This document shows positions 18,322-27,120 of a stretch of 64,000 nt of DNA, one piece after another. Both the position numbers and the translations under genes were made by a program. Source of the DNA: Rhizobium cauense. GTDB lineage: Bacteria; Pseudomonadota; Alphaproteobacteria; Rhizobiales; Rhizobiaceae. The stretch is from assembly GCF_019511525.1 (NCBI RefSeq), contig NZ_JAEUAT010000017.1, positions 62,001-126,000 on the forward strand, written 5' to 3'. Each line of letters starts with the position of its first letter. Within the stretch, counting starts at the first letter, position 1. The notes below the pieces were generated by a model, which made no database searches, had not been told where the DNA came from, and saw only the letters and a program-made list of their open reading frames with translations.

Positions 18322-19137
18322 TCATTTGGCCACGTCTGCGAGGAAGCGACGGAGAAGATCATTGAACTCGCCAGGCTGCTGCCAGAATGGACAATGTGTT
18401 GAATGCTGGATGCGGTAGCATTGCTCAGTCCACAAGTGTCCATAAGGCACGGAATCGACATAGTCGAGGTTGACCACGAGATCGTCCGCTCCATTCACCA
18501 TGGCTGTGGGAATATCAGTCGAGCTTAGAACCTCGCGCTGACTTGAGCTGCTCCCCCGGGCCCCGGCGCTGAACAGCGTGCTGCGAAACCGACGGTCTGT
18601 TCGCTCGATCGCCTCTACCATGAACGGTTCCACCCCATTGCCAAAAATTGCCGTAGCAAAGGCTACCGCCTCGGCTCGCTCGAGGGTCGACTGACTGGCG
18701 AAACTGCCAAGCAAGCTCCCTCGAAAGCCCGCTTTTATGTCATCGCCGACAGGGGGTGCGCCAACTGCCATCAACCCCGAACTTTCCTGGGTACGCGCGA
18801 TCATTTCGATTGCGACATGTCCGCCGAGAGACCAACCCACAATAATCGGCTTACGGATGCCAAGAGCATCGAGGACTTCCATACAGGCGTCCGCCAGACC
18901 CGACCGAGAATAGGTTCTGGTGGGTTCGGTGGCGTCTTGCGATGCACCGTGCCCTGGAAGGTCAAGAGCTATGAAGTGGAAGCTTTTTGACGCTTCGTCG
19001 TCAAACTGCTTCTCAAAAACACGGCTTTCGGTCGAGTTTCCATGTATAAACAGCACGTCGTCCCGAGCGCCGCAGCTTTCTGTTATGGCAATCACACCGT
19101 GCGAGGTCTTGATATCGCGCTTGAGACAATCCCGCAT
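18322..19137 (-). CDS. Alpha/beta hydrolase
   Basis: A 271-residue alpha/beta-hydrolase fold protein. It has the oxyanion-hole HGNS near residue 32, DLPGHGAS (about 59-66) and the nucleophile elbow GWSLGGH with Ser at about residue 103. The candidate acid lies in NGADDLVV and the catalytic His near the C-terminus in QHSTHCPFWQQPGEF. There is no signal peptide. The ester, lactone or other substrate is not indicated by the sequence or the neighbours. A homoserine lactonase or esterase role is possible but unsupported. Confidence 0.82.
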   Translation of the reverse strand: MRDCLKRDIKTSHGVIAITESCGARDDVLFIHGNSTESRVFEKQFDDEASKSFHFIALDLPGHGASQDATEPTRTYSRSGLADACMEVLDALGIRKPIIVGWSLGGHVAIEMIARTQESSGLMAVGAPPVGDDIKAGFRGSLLGSFASQSTLERAEAVAFATAIFGNGVEPFMVEAIERTDRRFRSTLFSAGARGSSSSQREVLSSTDIPTAMVNGADDLVVNLDYVDSVPYGHLWTEQCYRIQHSTHCPFWQQPGEFNDLLRRFLADVAK

Positions 19138-19609
19138 TGCGGCTCCTTCGTGAATTCCTGCCGGTTGCTATTCGGGTTAAAAAAAGGTGGTGCGACGAGC
19201 CCTTCCCTCGTTTGTTCAGGCTCATATTCATTCCAGATAATGAAACCTGCCTCGGTGTTGGCCGCGGTGCCGAAAACACGATGCACTCCACCTGCGAGCC
19301 TATTGTTTCGGACACGCCATCTTTTGATTGCAAATGAAGTGACAGGAGCTTCGATGTCACTGCAGCCGTGGTGGCAAATCCACCATCTTCCATTGCTTTT
19401 CGAGCGGACCGTTTCGAAAACCACTCGCAATTGTCACGCAAGGATGCGCCGCCAGAGTGAGCGCGATATCGAAACCCGGCAAAACCCACTGAATTGCGGT
19501 TTTAAGCTGCTTGGCACGCCGTCGCCGTAACACGGCGCGAAAGCTGCTCGCCGAAACGCAATCTGCTGTAAGTCCTTGATGAACCGGCAGCAAAGATTAT
19601 TTCGCCTTT
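19138..19609. other. Non-coding stretch between hydrolase and K+ channel genes
   Basis: About 470 bp. The frames that stay open here, on both strands, have poor composition and no recognisable domain, so I call no gene. It must contain the divergent promoters for the hydrolase and the channel. No repeat was noticed. Confidence 0.35.
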
Positions 19610-20401
19610 ATGGGCATCCTTGAAACCACTGATGACAGGAACAGGGGGCTTCGCTACCAGCTCCGGCGCCTCGAAAGGGCGGAAGGGCGTGGCGCGATGG
19701 CCCTGCAGGCGGTGTTTACGGTCGTGGACATCGCCATTCTGGCATTCTTTGTTCTCGGTCCCTACCTTCGCTCCGGGCCATCCTATTTGATCATCGACTA
19801 TGCCATCGCAGTCTGGATTGCCGGAGAGATGGCAGCTCGCGCGATCGCGGCGCCTTCGATCAAATCTTGGATGTTGCGACCCATGAGCTGGATCGACATC
19901 ATCGTGCTGGCGACCCTCCTGTTTCCCGATACTCTGTTCAATTTCGCCTTTCTTCGGGTACTCCGGCTATGGGCGGTTGGCAGGAGCCCGTTCATAAAGG
20001 AAGCTCTGCGTAGGGCGGGCTATGATCATTTGCTTGATGTGGTCCGGGCGATCATCAACTTTATTGTGTTCCTCTTCCTGGTCACTGGATTTGTCTACAC
20101 CTCGTTCTTCTACGACAGAGAGGGCAGCGAAGGATTTGTCGATGCGCTTTACTTTACCGTTGCCACCGTAACAACGACCGGCTTCGGGGACATCACACTA
20201 CCCGGCACGCTTGGAAAGCTGACCTCTGTTGTCACGATGATCGTCGGCATTTCATTGTTCGTCCGGCTTGCTCAGGCTGTAGTGCGTCCGCACAAGGTCA
20301 CCTATCCGTGCCATCGGTGTGGCCTTCAGCGACACGATGCCGATGCCGTGCACTGCAAGGCGTGCGGGGAAATTCTAAACATTCCGGACGAAGGATCGTA
20401 G
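19610..20401 (+). CDS. Voltage-gated-type K+ channel with C-terminal zinc ribbon
   Basis: A 263-residue membrane protein. Four to five hydrophobic segments precede the pore, including an S4-like helix with regularly placed Arg/Lys (FLRVLRLWAVGRSPFIKEALRR, about 114-135). The pore helix and selectivity filter read VATVTTTGFGD (filter about 188-194), followed by S6 (LTSVVTMIVGISLFVRLAQAVV). After S6 comes YPCHRCG...HCKACG (Cys 234, 237, 249, 252), a four-cysteine zinc-ribbon module, instead of the RCK/TrkA-N domain common in bacterial K+ channels. The protein probably conducts K+ across the inner membrane. What the ribbon senses or tethers is unknown. Confidence 0.85.
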   Translation: MGILETTDDRNRGLRYQLRRLERAEGRGAMALQAVFTVVDIAILAFFVLGPYLRSGPSYLIIDYAIAVWIAGEMAARAIAAPSIKSWMLRPMSWIDIIVLATLLFPDTLFNFAFLRVLRLWAVGRSPFIKEALRRAGYDHLLDVVRAIINFIVFLFLVTGFVYTSFFYDREGSEGFVDALYFTVATVTTTGFGDITLPGTLGKLTSVVTMIVGISLFVRLAQAVVRPHKVTYPCHRCGLQRHDADAVHCKACGEILNIPDEGS

Positions 20402-20483
20402 CGACGCAGTGGCGCCGTCAAGTCAACCGTTCAGGACCAACAGAGGCTATGACGCACGGGAACAGCAACCACCAGCACGAAGG

Positions 20484-20774
20484 TTATGCTGGATCACGGT
20501 CTTCCAGCACAAACCTCAGGATATCTGCTTCTATCTCAGAACACAGCGCCTCATATTCCTCTATGAGAACACAATCGCTTCCGTCTCGGTTCTTGTAGTA
20601 GCGTTCCAATGCGGAGTTCGCCTCCTCGTAGGCCTCAAAGATGTCATTGAGCTTGCTGGAGCGGGCCGCGATGAGTTGCAAGCGGCCCCGTACGGCAGGC
20701 AGCTTTATAAGCAAACGCCACAACCCCCGCTGCGCCGCCGTGCTGTTCGTTGCGGTGTCATTTGTCTTACTCAT
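20484..20774 (-). CDS. Small hypothetical protein
   Basis: A 96-residue protein from an ATG at 20774 with a GGTGG-like site upstream; an ATG at 20813 would add 13 residues but has no ribosome-binding site. The sequence is predominantly alpha-helical by composition: a basic N-terminal half (LWRLLIKLPAVRGRLQLIAARSSK) and an acidic C-terminal half (EEYEALCSEIEADILRFVLEDRD). No domain is recognised. One of three copies of a conserved 19-bp element lies 58 bp upstream in the same orientation, which supports this being an expressed gene. Confidence 0.6.
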   Translation of the reverse strand: MSKTNDTATNSTAAQRGLWRLLIKLPAVRGRLQLIAARSSKLNDIFEAYEEANSALERYYKNRDGSDCVLIEEYEALCSEIEADILRFVLEDRDPA

Positions 20775-20832
20775 CAGACCACCCGCGCCATCGATCCGTT
20801 GATCGGCGATCATGCGACAAATGGGGTCGAGC

Positions 20833-20853
20833 GGAAGTACGTTACAGTAAAAA
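20833..20853 (-). promoter_or_regulatory. Conserved 19-bp element, copy 1 (upstream of small hypothetical gene)
   Basis: On the minus strand this reads TTTACTGTAACGTACTTCC, preceded by extra Ts. It points at the small gene starting at 20774 (58 bp). It contains the 9-bp palindrome TTAC-T-GTAA. With copy 2 it forms a perfect 22-bp inverted repeat across about 160 bp. Confidence 0.65.
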
Positions 20854-21016
20854 TCGTGATTTTAGGTAGGTACCAGGTCGGTCCAACTCCGCCAGGTTGA
20901 CGTTAAGTCCTGTCTTTTCACGCCCCATCGCGCACCCTCATCGGGGTCGCCAACGCGTTCCAAATAGTCCCTCGAAACCAATCACATCGTCAGTCGCGGC
21001 CGCGAATTGCCGCGCA

Positions 21017-21038
21017 TTTTTTACTGTAACGTACTTCC
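21017..21038 (+). promoter_or_regulatory. Conserved 19-bp element, copy 2 (upstream of DUF4239 gene)
   Basis: Reads TTTACTGTAACGTACTTCC, preceded by a run of Ts, 89 bp upstream of the ATG at 21128 and in the same orientation as that gene. It is identical to copy 1 over the 19-bp core. Confidence 0.65.
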
Positions 21039-21127
21039 GGAAAAGGGAGGATTTGAGCAGGTTCAGGCGAAGAACAGATCGTGGGCCAGTCGGCCCCGTC
21101 TCGCACGCGTCAACTTTTGGAGCGTAC

Positions 21128-21919
21128 ATGGATCTCATCACATCTATCGCCGAATGGAGCGTCCTCGCCTTCGGACTTGGTCTCCTGACCGTACAGCTCA
21201 TTGCTCATGAAGCCGGTTTTCGCCTGGGCCTTCGAGCCCGAGAGAAAAACACCGGTCAGGGCGAGAACGTTGGTGTCGTGGTCGCCGGCATGCTTGCCTT
21301 GCTTGCCTTCGTCCTTGCACTAACCCTTTCCTACGCGTCTGCCAGATTCACCGAAAGGCGAGAGGGGACGCTCGCTGAAGCAAACGCGATCGGCACTGCC
21401 TGGTTGAGGTCGAACGCAATCGGCGGCCCAACTGGAACCGAGGCTGCGAAATTACTCGAGGAGTATGCCCGCTTGCGGGCGGATTTTGTGCGGGAGGATC
21501 GGGACCCGGACGCGATCGCCAAGGCCAACAATGAGACTTCAGCCCTGCAAGGGGAAATCTGGAGGCTTGTCACGACCATCGTTCGCGAGCGCCCGGACGC
21601 GATCTCCGCTGCCCTGATGACATCCGTCAACGAAACGTTCGATGCCAGCACTGCGGAGCGTTTTGCGCTCGGAATGCGATTACCCTGGCAGATCTTCTGG
21701 CTGCTCATCGGCGTCATGCTCCTCGGCATGGCAGCCCTTGGATACCAGTTCGGCCTGAAAGGAAGGGCCGTTCGGTTCCTGATCTTCCTGCTCACAGTGG
21801 TCTGGACAGCAATCGTCGTTGACATCCTCGACTTGGCTTCCCCGAGGCTCGGGAGCTTCCGCACGGACGCGACTGTTTATGACTGGACGATCCAAGGCTT
21901 CCAAAGCAGTCAGCCCTAG
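21128..21919 (+). CDS. DUF4239 (bestrophin-like) membrane protein
   Basis: A 263-residue protein with a hairpin-like architecture: two N-terminal hydrophobic segments (WSVLAFGLGLLTVQLIAH; VVVAGMLALLAFVLALTLSYASARF), a soluble helical middle (TERREGTLAEANAIGTAWLRSNAIGG... to about 190), then two C-terminal membrane segments (FWLLIGVMLLGMAALGYQFGL; FLIFLLTVVWTAIVVDIL). This is the layout of DUF4239 proteins, which are annotated as bestrophin-like and have no established role in bacteria. The frame extends further upstream but the ATG at 21128 begins the conserved region. A copy of the 19-bp element precedes it. Confidence 0.82.
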   Translation: MDLITSIAEWSVLAFGLGLLTVQLIAHEAGFRLGLRAREKNTGQGENVGVVVAGMLALLAFVLALTLSYASARFTERREGTLAEANAIGTAWLRSNAIGGPTGTEAAKLLEEYARLRADFVREDRDPDAIAKANNETSALQGEIWRLVTTIVRERPDAISAALMTSVNETFDASTAERFALGMRLPWQIFWLLIGVMLLGMAALGYQFGLKGRAVRFLIFLLTVVWTAIVVDILDLASPRLGSFRTDATVYDWTIQGFQSSQP

Positions 21920-21936
21920 AGGTTCGATCGGCCGTA

Positions 21937-21957
21937 AATTTACCGTAACGTACTTCC
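21937..21957 (+). promoter_or_regulatory. Conserved 19-bp element, copy 3 (upstream of MoxR operon)
   Basis: Reads TTTACCGTAACGTACTTCC, one base different from copies 1 and 2 and keeping the TTAC-N-GTAA palindrome. It lies 18 bp after the DUF4239 stop and 200 bp before the GTG start of the MoxR-type ATPase, in the same orientation as that operon. Confidence 0.65.
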
Positions 21958-22157
21958 CGAGCGCTCGGATGCTGTCAAGCTCGGGCGGATGCCAAGGCAT
22001 ACCTGATGGATCGGTGCATCGAGCAAACTCACTCGTGAAACGTCACGGCGTAAAACTTGGCGCATATACGGTGTCTGCAGATCCCAGTCCCCTACGAAGG
22101 CCAGGATCTGCCTGGGTGTGCGGCCCTCAGTGCCGCCAGAGATAAGGGGAGCGGATT

Positions 22158-23135
22158 GTGGCGGCACGTGATGATGTTCTTGAGCTCGGCAAACGTGTCG
22201 GGAAGTCAATCATCGGCCAGGAAACCATGGTGGAGCGGCTGCTGCTGGGACTTTTGGCAAATGGCCATCTGCTCGTTGAGGGCCTCCCCGGGTTGGCCAA
22301 GACAAGGGCGATAAAAAGCCTCGCAAAGAATCTCGATTCGGAGCTGTCGCGCGTTCAATTCACGCCAGATCTTCTACCCGCCGACATCACTGGGTCGGAA
22401 ATCTATTTCTCCGAGGGCGGTAAGGGCGAGTTCAAGTTTCAGCAGGGTCCGATCTTCGCCAACCTCATCCTCGCCGACGAAATCAACCGAGCGCCCGCAA
22501 AGGTTCAGTCGGCGCTGCTGGAGGCGATGGAAGAGCGCCAGGTGACCGTCGGAGGGCAAAGCTACCCATTGCCGGACCTGTTCATGGTCATGGCAACGCA
22601 AAACCCGATCGAACAGGAGGGTACCTATCCCTTGCCCGAGGCGCAACTCGATCGCTTCCTGATGCACGTGGAGGTCGGTTATCCCGACGAAAAGTCGGAA
22701 GCGGCAATCATGCGCCTTAACAGGGAGGAAGAAAACTCAGCGCAAAGCAAAGACCAACACGGAAAGATCGAGAAGCTCGATCCGCAATTTGTCTTTGATG
22801 CGCGCAAGGAGATTGGTGCCGTGACGGTCTCAGAACCGGTTGAGAAATACATCGTTTCGCTGGTCATCGGCACGCGCCATCCAGATCGCTACGACAAGGA
22901 CCTCGCCAAACAATTGCAGGTCGGCATCAGTCCCCGCGGTGCGATTGGTTTGGACAGGGTGTCACGCGCCTATGCCTGGTTAAAGGGGCGTGACTACGTG
23001 ACACCTGACGACGTGAAGTCGATCGTCAATGACGTCTTTCGCCATCGGCTCATCCTTTCCTATGAGGCCCATGCCTCCAACACGACTGCTGATCAGGTCA
23101 TCGATCGGCTAACCGAATTGGTGGCTGTCTCATGA
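22158..23135 (+). CDS. MoxR-family AAA+ ATPase
   Basis: A 325-residue AAA+ chaperone-type ATPase starting at a GTG (22158) with AAGGGGAG upstream. Walker A is GLPGLAKT (about 42-49) and Walker B is LILADEINRAP (about 103-112). Sensor 1 lies in FMVMATQNPIEQEGTYPLPEAQLDRFLM (MoxR signature), with a C-terminal lid containing VGISPRGAIGLDRVSRAYAWLKGRDYVTPDDV. MoxR ATPases act with VWA-domain proteins encoded in the same operon to activate or assemble partner complexes. Here the DUF58 and BatA/B proteins are the obvious partners. It overlaps the next gene by 4 bp. Confidence 0.93.
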   Translation: MAARDDVLELGKRVGKSIIGQETMVERLLLGLLANGHLLVEGLPGLAKTRAIKSLAKNLDSELSRVQFTPDLLPADITGSEIYFSEGGKGEFKFQQGPIFANLILADEINRAPAKVQSALLEAMEERQVTVGGQSYPLPDLFMVMATQNPIEQEGTYPLPEAQLDRFLMHVEVGYPDEKSEAAIMRLNREEENSAQSKDQHGKIEKLDPQFVFDARKEIGAVTVSEPVEKYIVSLVIGTRHPDRYDKDLAKQLQVGISPRGAIGLDRVSRAYAWLKGRDYVTPDDVKSIVNDVFRHRLILSYEAHASNTTADQVIDRLTELVAVS

Positions 23136-24085
23136 ACGCCAAAGAGGATCGGACCATCGGGGTCCACGTAACGACACAGCAGCTCGTTGCACTCGAAAGC
23201 CGGGCTCGGGACCTGACGTTTATTCAAAAGGCCCGGAGCCATCAGCAACTTGCCGGACGTATGCAATCAGCGATGCGGGGCCGAGGCCTCGTTTTTGAGG
23301 AACTGAGGGAGTACCTGCCAGGTGACGATGTCCGATCGATCGACTGGCGTGTCACGGCCCGGACAAGCAAACCCGTTGTCAGGGTGTATGGCGAGGAAAA
23401 GGAACGCCCAGCCCTCATTGTTGTGGATCAGCGCATCAATATGTTCTTTGGCAGCCGTCTTGCCATGAAGTCGGTCGCGGCCGCGCAAGCGGCGATGCTC
23501 TCAGCCTGGCGAATCCTGGGGTCAGGCGATCGGGTCGGCGGCTTTGTCTTTGACGACAGCAACGTCAACGAGGTGAAGCCGCATCGAAGCCGGAACGCCG
23601 TGATCGCCTTTGCCGACCAGATCGCAGCAATGAATGGCAAACTTGATGCGGCTTATATAGCTCCCCCCTCTGCCGTTGGCCTCGATGAGGTCCTGAGGCG
23701 AGTAGTCCAGATTGCGCATCACGACTTTCTCGTGGTCGTCGTAAGCGACTTCGACGGTCATAGCGACACCACACGACAATTGTTGCTACAACTCTCGTCC
23801 CGCAACGATATCGTGTGCCTGCTCATCTACGACCCATTCCTTCTGGAACTACCCGCCTCCGGCGACATCGTTGTCAGCGGCGGATCATTGCAAGCCGAGC
23901 TGTCGCTCGGACAGGCAACCGTTCGCAGGTCCATTGACAAGTTCGCGCAGGACCGCGGTGATGAACTCCGGGCGTGGCAACGCGAACTCGGACTGCCGAT
24001 GCTTCCGGTTTCCGCGGCCGAGGAAGTTGCCCCCCAACTTCGGAGCCTCCTTGAGCAGTCGGCATGGCGGCAGCGGAGACGATAA
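23132..24085 (+). CDS. DUF58 domain protein (MoxR-associated)
   Basis: A 317-residue protein with the DUF58 signature GRGLVFEELREYLPGDDVRSIDWRVTARTSKPVVRVYGEEKERPALIVVD (about 48-95), followed by a VWA-like fold (LIVVDQRINMFFGS, FLVVVVSDFDG). The usual MIDAS DxSxS is replaced by DQRIN, so it may not bind metal in the normal way. No membrane segment is seen. The start overlaps the MoxR stop by 4 bp, and its own stop overlaps the next start by 1 base (TAATG). It is a standard component of MoxR-DUF58-VWA operons. Confidence 0.9.
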   Translation: MNAKEDRTIGVHVTTQQLVALESRARDLTFIQKARSHQQLAGRMQSAMRGRGLVFEELREYLPGDDVRSIDWRVTARTSKPVVRVYGEEKERPALIVVDQRINMFFGSRLAMKSVAAAQAAMLSAWRILGSGDRVGGFVFDDSNVNEVKPHRSRNAVIAFADQIAAMNGKLDAAYIAPPSAVGLDEVLRRVVQIAHHDFLVVVVSDFDGHSDTTRQLLLQLSSRNDIVCLLIYDPFLLELPASGDIVVSGGSLQAELSLGQATVRRSIDKFAQDRGDELRAWQRELGLPMLPVSAAEEVAPQLRSLLEQSAWRQRRR

Positions 24086-24597
24086 TGGAACCGGATGCAA
24101 AACTTGATCCGATTACCGAAACGGCTCTCCGTTCTCTGAAGGAAATCGACATCCCGCAACCGATCTCCTGGATGCCACAGACCTGGGGATGGGCGGTCTT
24201 GGCCGTCATCTTGGTCGGCGCAATTCTGTTGGGGGCGCTCCTTCTATACAGACGTTGGCGCAAGAACGCCTATCGCCGCGAGGCGCTACGCCTTCTGGAG
24301 GAGATAGCTGTCGATTTCCGGAATGCACAAACGCGTGAGGCTACAGTTGCCCGTCTCGGCGAACTCTTGAAACGAACTGCTCTGGCAGCCTGGCCACGTG
24401 AGATGACTGCCGCGATGTCGGGAGCGGAATGGGTGAATTTTATCCGCAGCCACCAGAGCAGCCAATTCGGCAGGGCGCTCGACGACTACCTCAACGATGG
24501 AGAATATCGGAGCACCGCCGCGCTCAACGCTGACACCGCGAATGAGCTCATCAGCGACACGCGACGCTGGATCGAGAGGCATCATGTATCAGCTTGA
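24085..24597 (+). CDS. DUF4381 membrane protein
   Basis: A 170-residue protein with a short N-terminal region (DIPQPISWMPQTWGW), one membrane-spanning segment (WAVLAVILVGAILLGALLLYRRWRKN, about 32-57) and a cytoplasmic helical domain (REALRLLEEIAVDF...LGELLKRTALAAWPRE). This is the layout of DUF4381 proteins found between DUF58 and BatA genes. The ATG at 24085 is translationally coupled to the previous stop. Its role in the Bat system is not established. Confidence 0.85.
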   Translation: MEPDAKLDPITETALRSLKEIDIPQPISWMPQTWGWAVLAVILVGAILLGALLLYRRWRKNAYRREALRLLEEIAVDFRNAQTREATVARLGELLKRTALAAWPREMTAAMSGAEWVNFIRSHQSSQFGRALDDYLNDGEYRSTAALNADTANELISDTRRWIERHHVSA

Positions 24598-25573
24598 CCT
24601 GCCCTGGGCGTTGCTCGTTCTGCCACTTCCCTTACTGGTATGGTGGCTTTTGCCTGCGTATCGCGAGACATCAGCTTCCATCCGCCTTCCGTTCTTCAAC
24701 CAGGTTGCACGTGCTGCTGGCGTCGAGCCGACTGAAGGGTCAGTGGTGCCCAAGCGATCGTGGCCGCAGACCTTTGTCGACGTGCTGGCATGGACCTTCA
24801 TCGTCGTTGCCTTGGCGCGCCCGCAATATGTTGAACCACCAATCGAGAAGACCGAGCCACAGCGCGACATTCTCCTGGCGCTCGATCTGTCGCAGTCCAT
24901 GGATACCCGCGACTTCGCTGCTCCTGACGGCACGTCCAAGGCACGGGTAGATGCGGTCCGAACGGTAGTGGCGGACTTTGTGACAAAACGGCCAGGCGAC
25001 CGGATTGGTCTCATAGCCTTCGGTGATGCCCCCTACCCGCTCGCGCCCTTTACCATGGATCATGGTCTGGTTCGAACGTTGGTCGAGGGCCTGCTTCCGG
25101 GCATGGCCGGACCGCGAACGGCACTGGGCGATTCCCTTGGTCTTGGGATCCGCATGTTCGAGAAGGCCACGGTGCCCGAGAAAGTGATGATCCTCCTGAC
25201 GGATGGCAACGACACCGCAAGCAAGATGCCGCCTCTTAAGGCCGCAGAGGTCGCCAAGACAAAGAGTATCGTCATCCACGCCGTCGGCATCGGCGATCCG
25301 GCCGCGACCGGCGAAGACAAGCTCGATACCGCATCACTCCAGAAAATCGCCGAGAGCACCGGCGGGCGGTACTTCTTTGGTGGCGACCAAAAACAGTTAG
25401 AGGACATTTACAACGAGCTTGATCGGATCACGCCTCAGGATCAAAAGGAACTTTCCTGGCGACCTCGCCTGGAACTGTTCCATTGGCCCTTGGCTTGCGC
25501 AGTCATCCTCATTGCGGCGTGGTATGGGGGCACCGGCGTATCGGGCCTCCTGCGTAGGAGGTCGCCGGCATGA
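24584..25573 (+). CDS. BatA-like VWA-domain membrane protein
   Basis: A 329-residue protein: an N-terminal aerotolerance-type segment with a membrane helix (LPWALLVLPLPLLVWWLLP), a second helix (FVDVLAWTFIVVALARPQY), then a VWA domain with an intact MIDAS DLSQS (about 101-105), LTDGNDTA, and a C-terminal anchor (WPLACAVILIAAWYGGTGV). The family was named for Bacteroides aerotolerance; in proteobacteria it is linked to envelope stress. It overlaps the previous gene by 14 bp and the next by 4 bp. Confidence 0.9.
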   Translation: MYQLDLPWALLVLPLPLLVWWLLPAYRETSASIRLPFFNQVARAAGVEPTEGSVVPKRSWPQTFVDVLAWTFIVVALARPQYVEPPIEKTEPQRDILLALDLSQSMDTRDFAAPDGTSKARVDAVRTVVADFVTKRPGDRIGLIAFGDAPYPLAPFTMDHGLVRTLVEGLLPGMAGPRTALGDSLGLGIRMFEKATVPEKVMILLTDGNDTASKMPPLKAAEVAKTKSIVIHAVGIGDPAATGEDKLDTASLQKIAESTGGRYFFGGDQKQLEDIYNELDRITPQDQKELSWRPRLELFHWPLACAVILIAAWYGGTGVSGLLRRRSPA

Positions 25574-27120
25574 TCGCGGACTTTCATTTTCTCCGTCCGT
25601 TCTGGCTAGCGGCACTTCTTGGGCCGCCTGCGATCATCTGGATGGCATCGCGGTCGAGTGATTTTCGCAACCGCTGGAAAGGGATGATCGCGCCGCATCT
25701 GCTCGACAGCCTTATCGTGCAGCCCGACCGTCGGCACCGCTATGGCCCGGCCTGGGTTCTGGCAACGCTCCTGTCGCTGGCGATTGTCGGTGTCGCCGGA
25801 CCCACGTGGAGACGTGAAGCCCCACCATTTGTCTCGGACACAGCATCACTCGTCATTGTCGTCGACCTCTCCCCGACCATGGATGCCATTGACATTTCAC
25901 CAAGCCGGATCGAACGGGTTAAGCTGAAGATCCACGATATCCTCGCAACCCGTAACGGTGCGCGGACTGCGGTCGTTGCGTATTCCGGGAGCGCTCATCT
26001 TGTCGTGCCGCTCACAGACGATATCGAGCTCATTGAGACATATACCGACGCCTTGGCAACCGGCATCATGCCCAAACCGGGAAAAGATACCGCAGCAGCC
26101 ATTAGGCTTGCTGACGCCCTCCTGAAGCAGGACGGGAGCGCTGGAACAATCGCATTGCTGACGGACGGCGTCGAACCGGCGGCTTCCGAGGCCGGGAAAG
26201 AGGTCGGCAGCGCGATTGTCGTGCTCGGGGTCGGGACAGCTGAAGGTGGCGTGGTCAAGCAGGCCGATGGCGGCTTCTTGACGACGGCAGGTGGCGCGCG
26301 TCTCACAGCAAAGCTGGATGCCGACGCGCTGACGAAGTTCGGTGATGATACCAACGCGGATGTCGCAACGGTCACCGACGACGACACTGATATCAGGTGG
26401 CTGGCGCAGCGCGTTCGGACGAACTTTGCGCAACAGACGGCAACGCAAGGCGATCGCTGGCACGATCTCGGCTGGTGGCTCATTCTGCCGACGATGCTGC
26501 TTTCCGCGCTATCATTCAGACGTGGCTGGGTCGTTAAACTATCCGCCCTTCTCCTCGCTATCCAGGTGTATCCGAGTTCCGCGTTTGCGGTCGATTTCGC
26601 CAGCATGTGGCTGACGCCGGACCAGCAAGGGCGCCGTTCGTACCAGCAAGGCGACTTTCTCCAAGCCGCGGAACATTTTCACGACCCGATGTGGAAGGGC
26701 GTGTCGTTTTATCGAGCCGGTCGTTTTCAAGATGCTATCGACGCATTCGCGTCCGTCGACAATGCGGAGAGCTGGTACAATCAGGGAAATGCGCTCATGC
26801 ATCTCGGAAAGGTCGAGGAAGCGGTCACTGCCTACGGCAAGGCACTGGAGACCCGCAAGGACTGGCCAGATGCCGTGGCAAACCGCGCCATCGCTGAAGA
26901 GCTCTTAAAACTGGAGAAAGACAAGGAACATGAACAGCAGCAAGATCCCAACCAGAAGCCGGACAGCGTTCAGTTTGACGACCAAGGCAAGAAGGGTAAG
27001 GCGGGAGAAGTGACGGTCGCAGAGCAGACATCCGAGATGTGGATGAAGAACATCCAGGTCAGCCCTGCAGACCTCATGGCGCGGAAATTTGCGATCGAAG
27101 CCAAAGGCGCAGAACCATGA
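25570..27120 (+). CDS. BatB/BatC-like protein: VWA domain fused to TPR region
   Basis: A 516-residue protein. Two N-terminal membrane segments (FLRPFWLAALLGPPAIIWMA; YGPAWVLATLLSLAIVGVAG) are followed by a VWA domain with MIDAS variant DLSPT (about 99-103, Thr replacing the second Ser) and LLTDGVEP. Two membrane helices follow (about 297-335). The C-terminal part has TPR-like repeats (RRSYQQGDFLQAAEHF, WYNQGNALMHLGKVEEAVTAYGKAL) and a charged tail rich in K/E/Q. In other genomes the VWA and TPR parts are separate genes (batB, batC). It overlaps both neighbours by 4 bp. Confidence 0.88.
   Translation: MIADFHFLRPFWLAALLGPPAIIWMASRSSDFRNRWKGMIAPHLLDSLIVQPDRRHRYGPAWVLATLLSLAIVGVAGPTWRREAPPFVSDTASLVIVVDLSPTMDAIDISPSRIERVKLKIHDILATRNGARTAVVAYSGSAHLVVPLTDDIELIETYTDALATGIMPKPGKDTAAAIRLADALLKQDGSAGTIALLTDGVEPAASEAGKEVGSAIVVLGVGTAEGGVVKQADGGFLTTAGGARLTAKLDADALTKFGDDTNADVATVTDDDTDIRWLAQRVRTNFAQQTATQGDRWHDLGWWLILPTMLLSALSFRRGWVVKLSALLLAIQVYPSSAFAVDFASMWLTPDQQGRRSYQQGDFLQAAEHFHDPMWKGVSFYRAGRFQDAIDAFASVDNAESWYNQGNALMHLGKVEEAVTAYGKALETRKDWPDAVANRAIAEELLKLEKDKEHEQQQDPNQKPDSVQFDDQGKKGKAGEVTVAEQTSEMWMKNIQVSPADLMARKFAIEAKGAEP

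Noticed and set aside
19042..19530. Open reading frames on both strands in the hydrolase-channel gap
   Set aside because: No recognisable domain, poor composition and no good ribosome-binding sites; more likely non-coding sequence.
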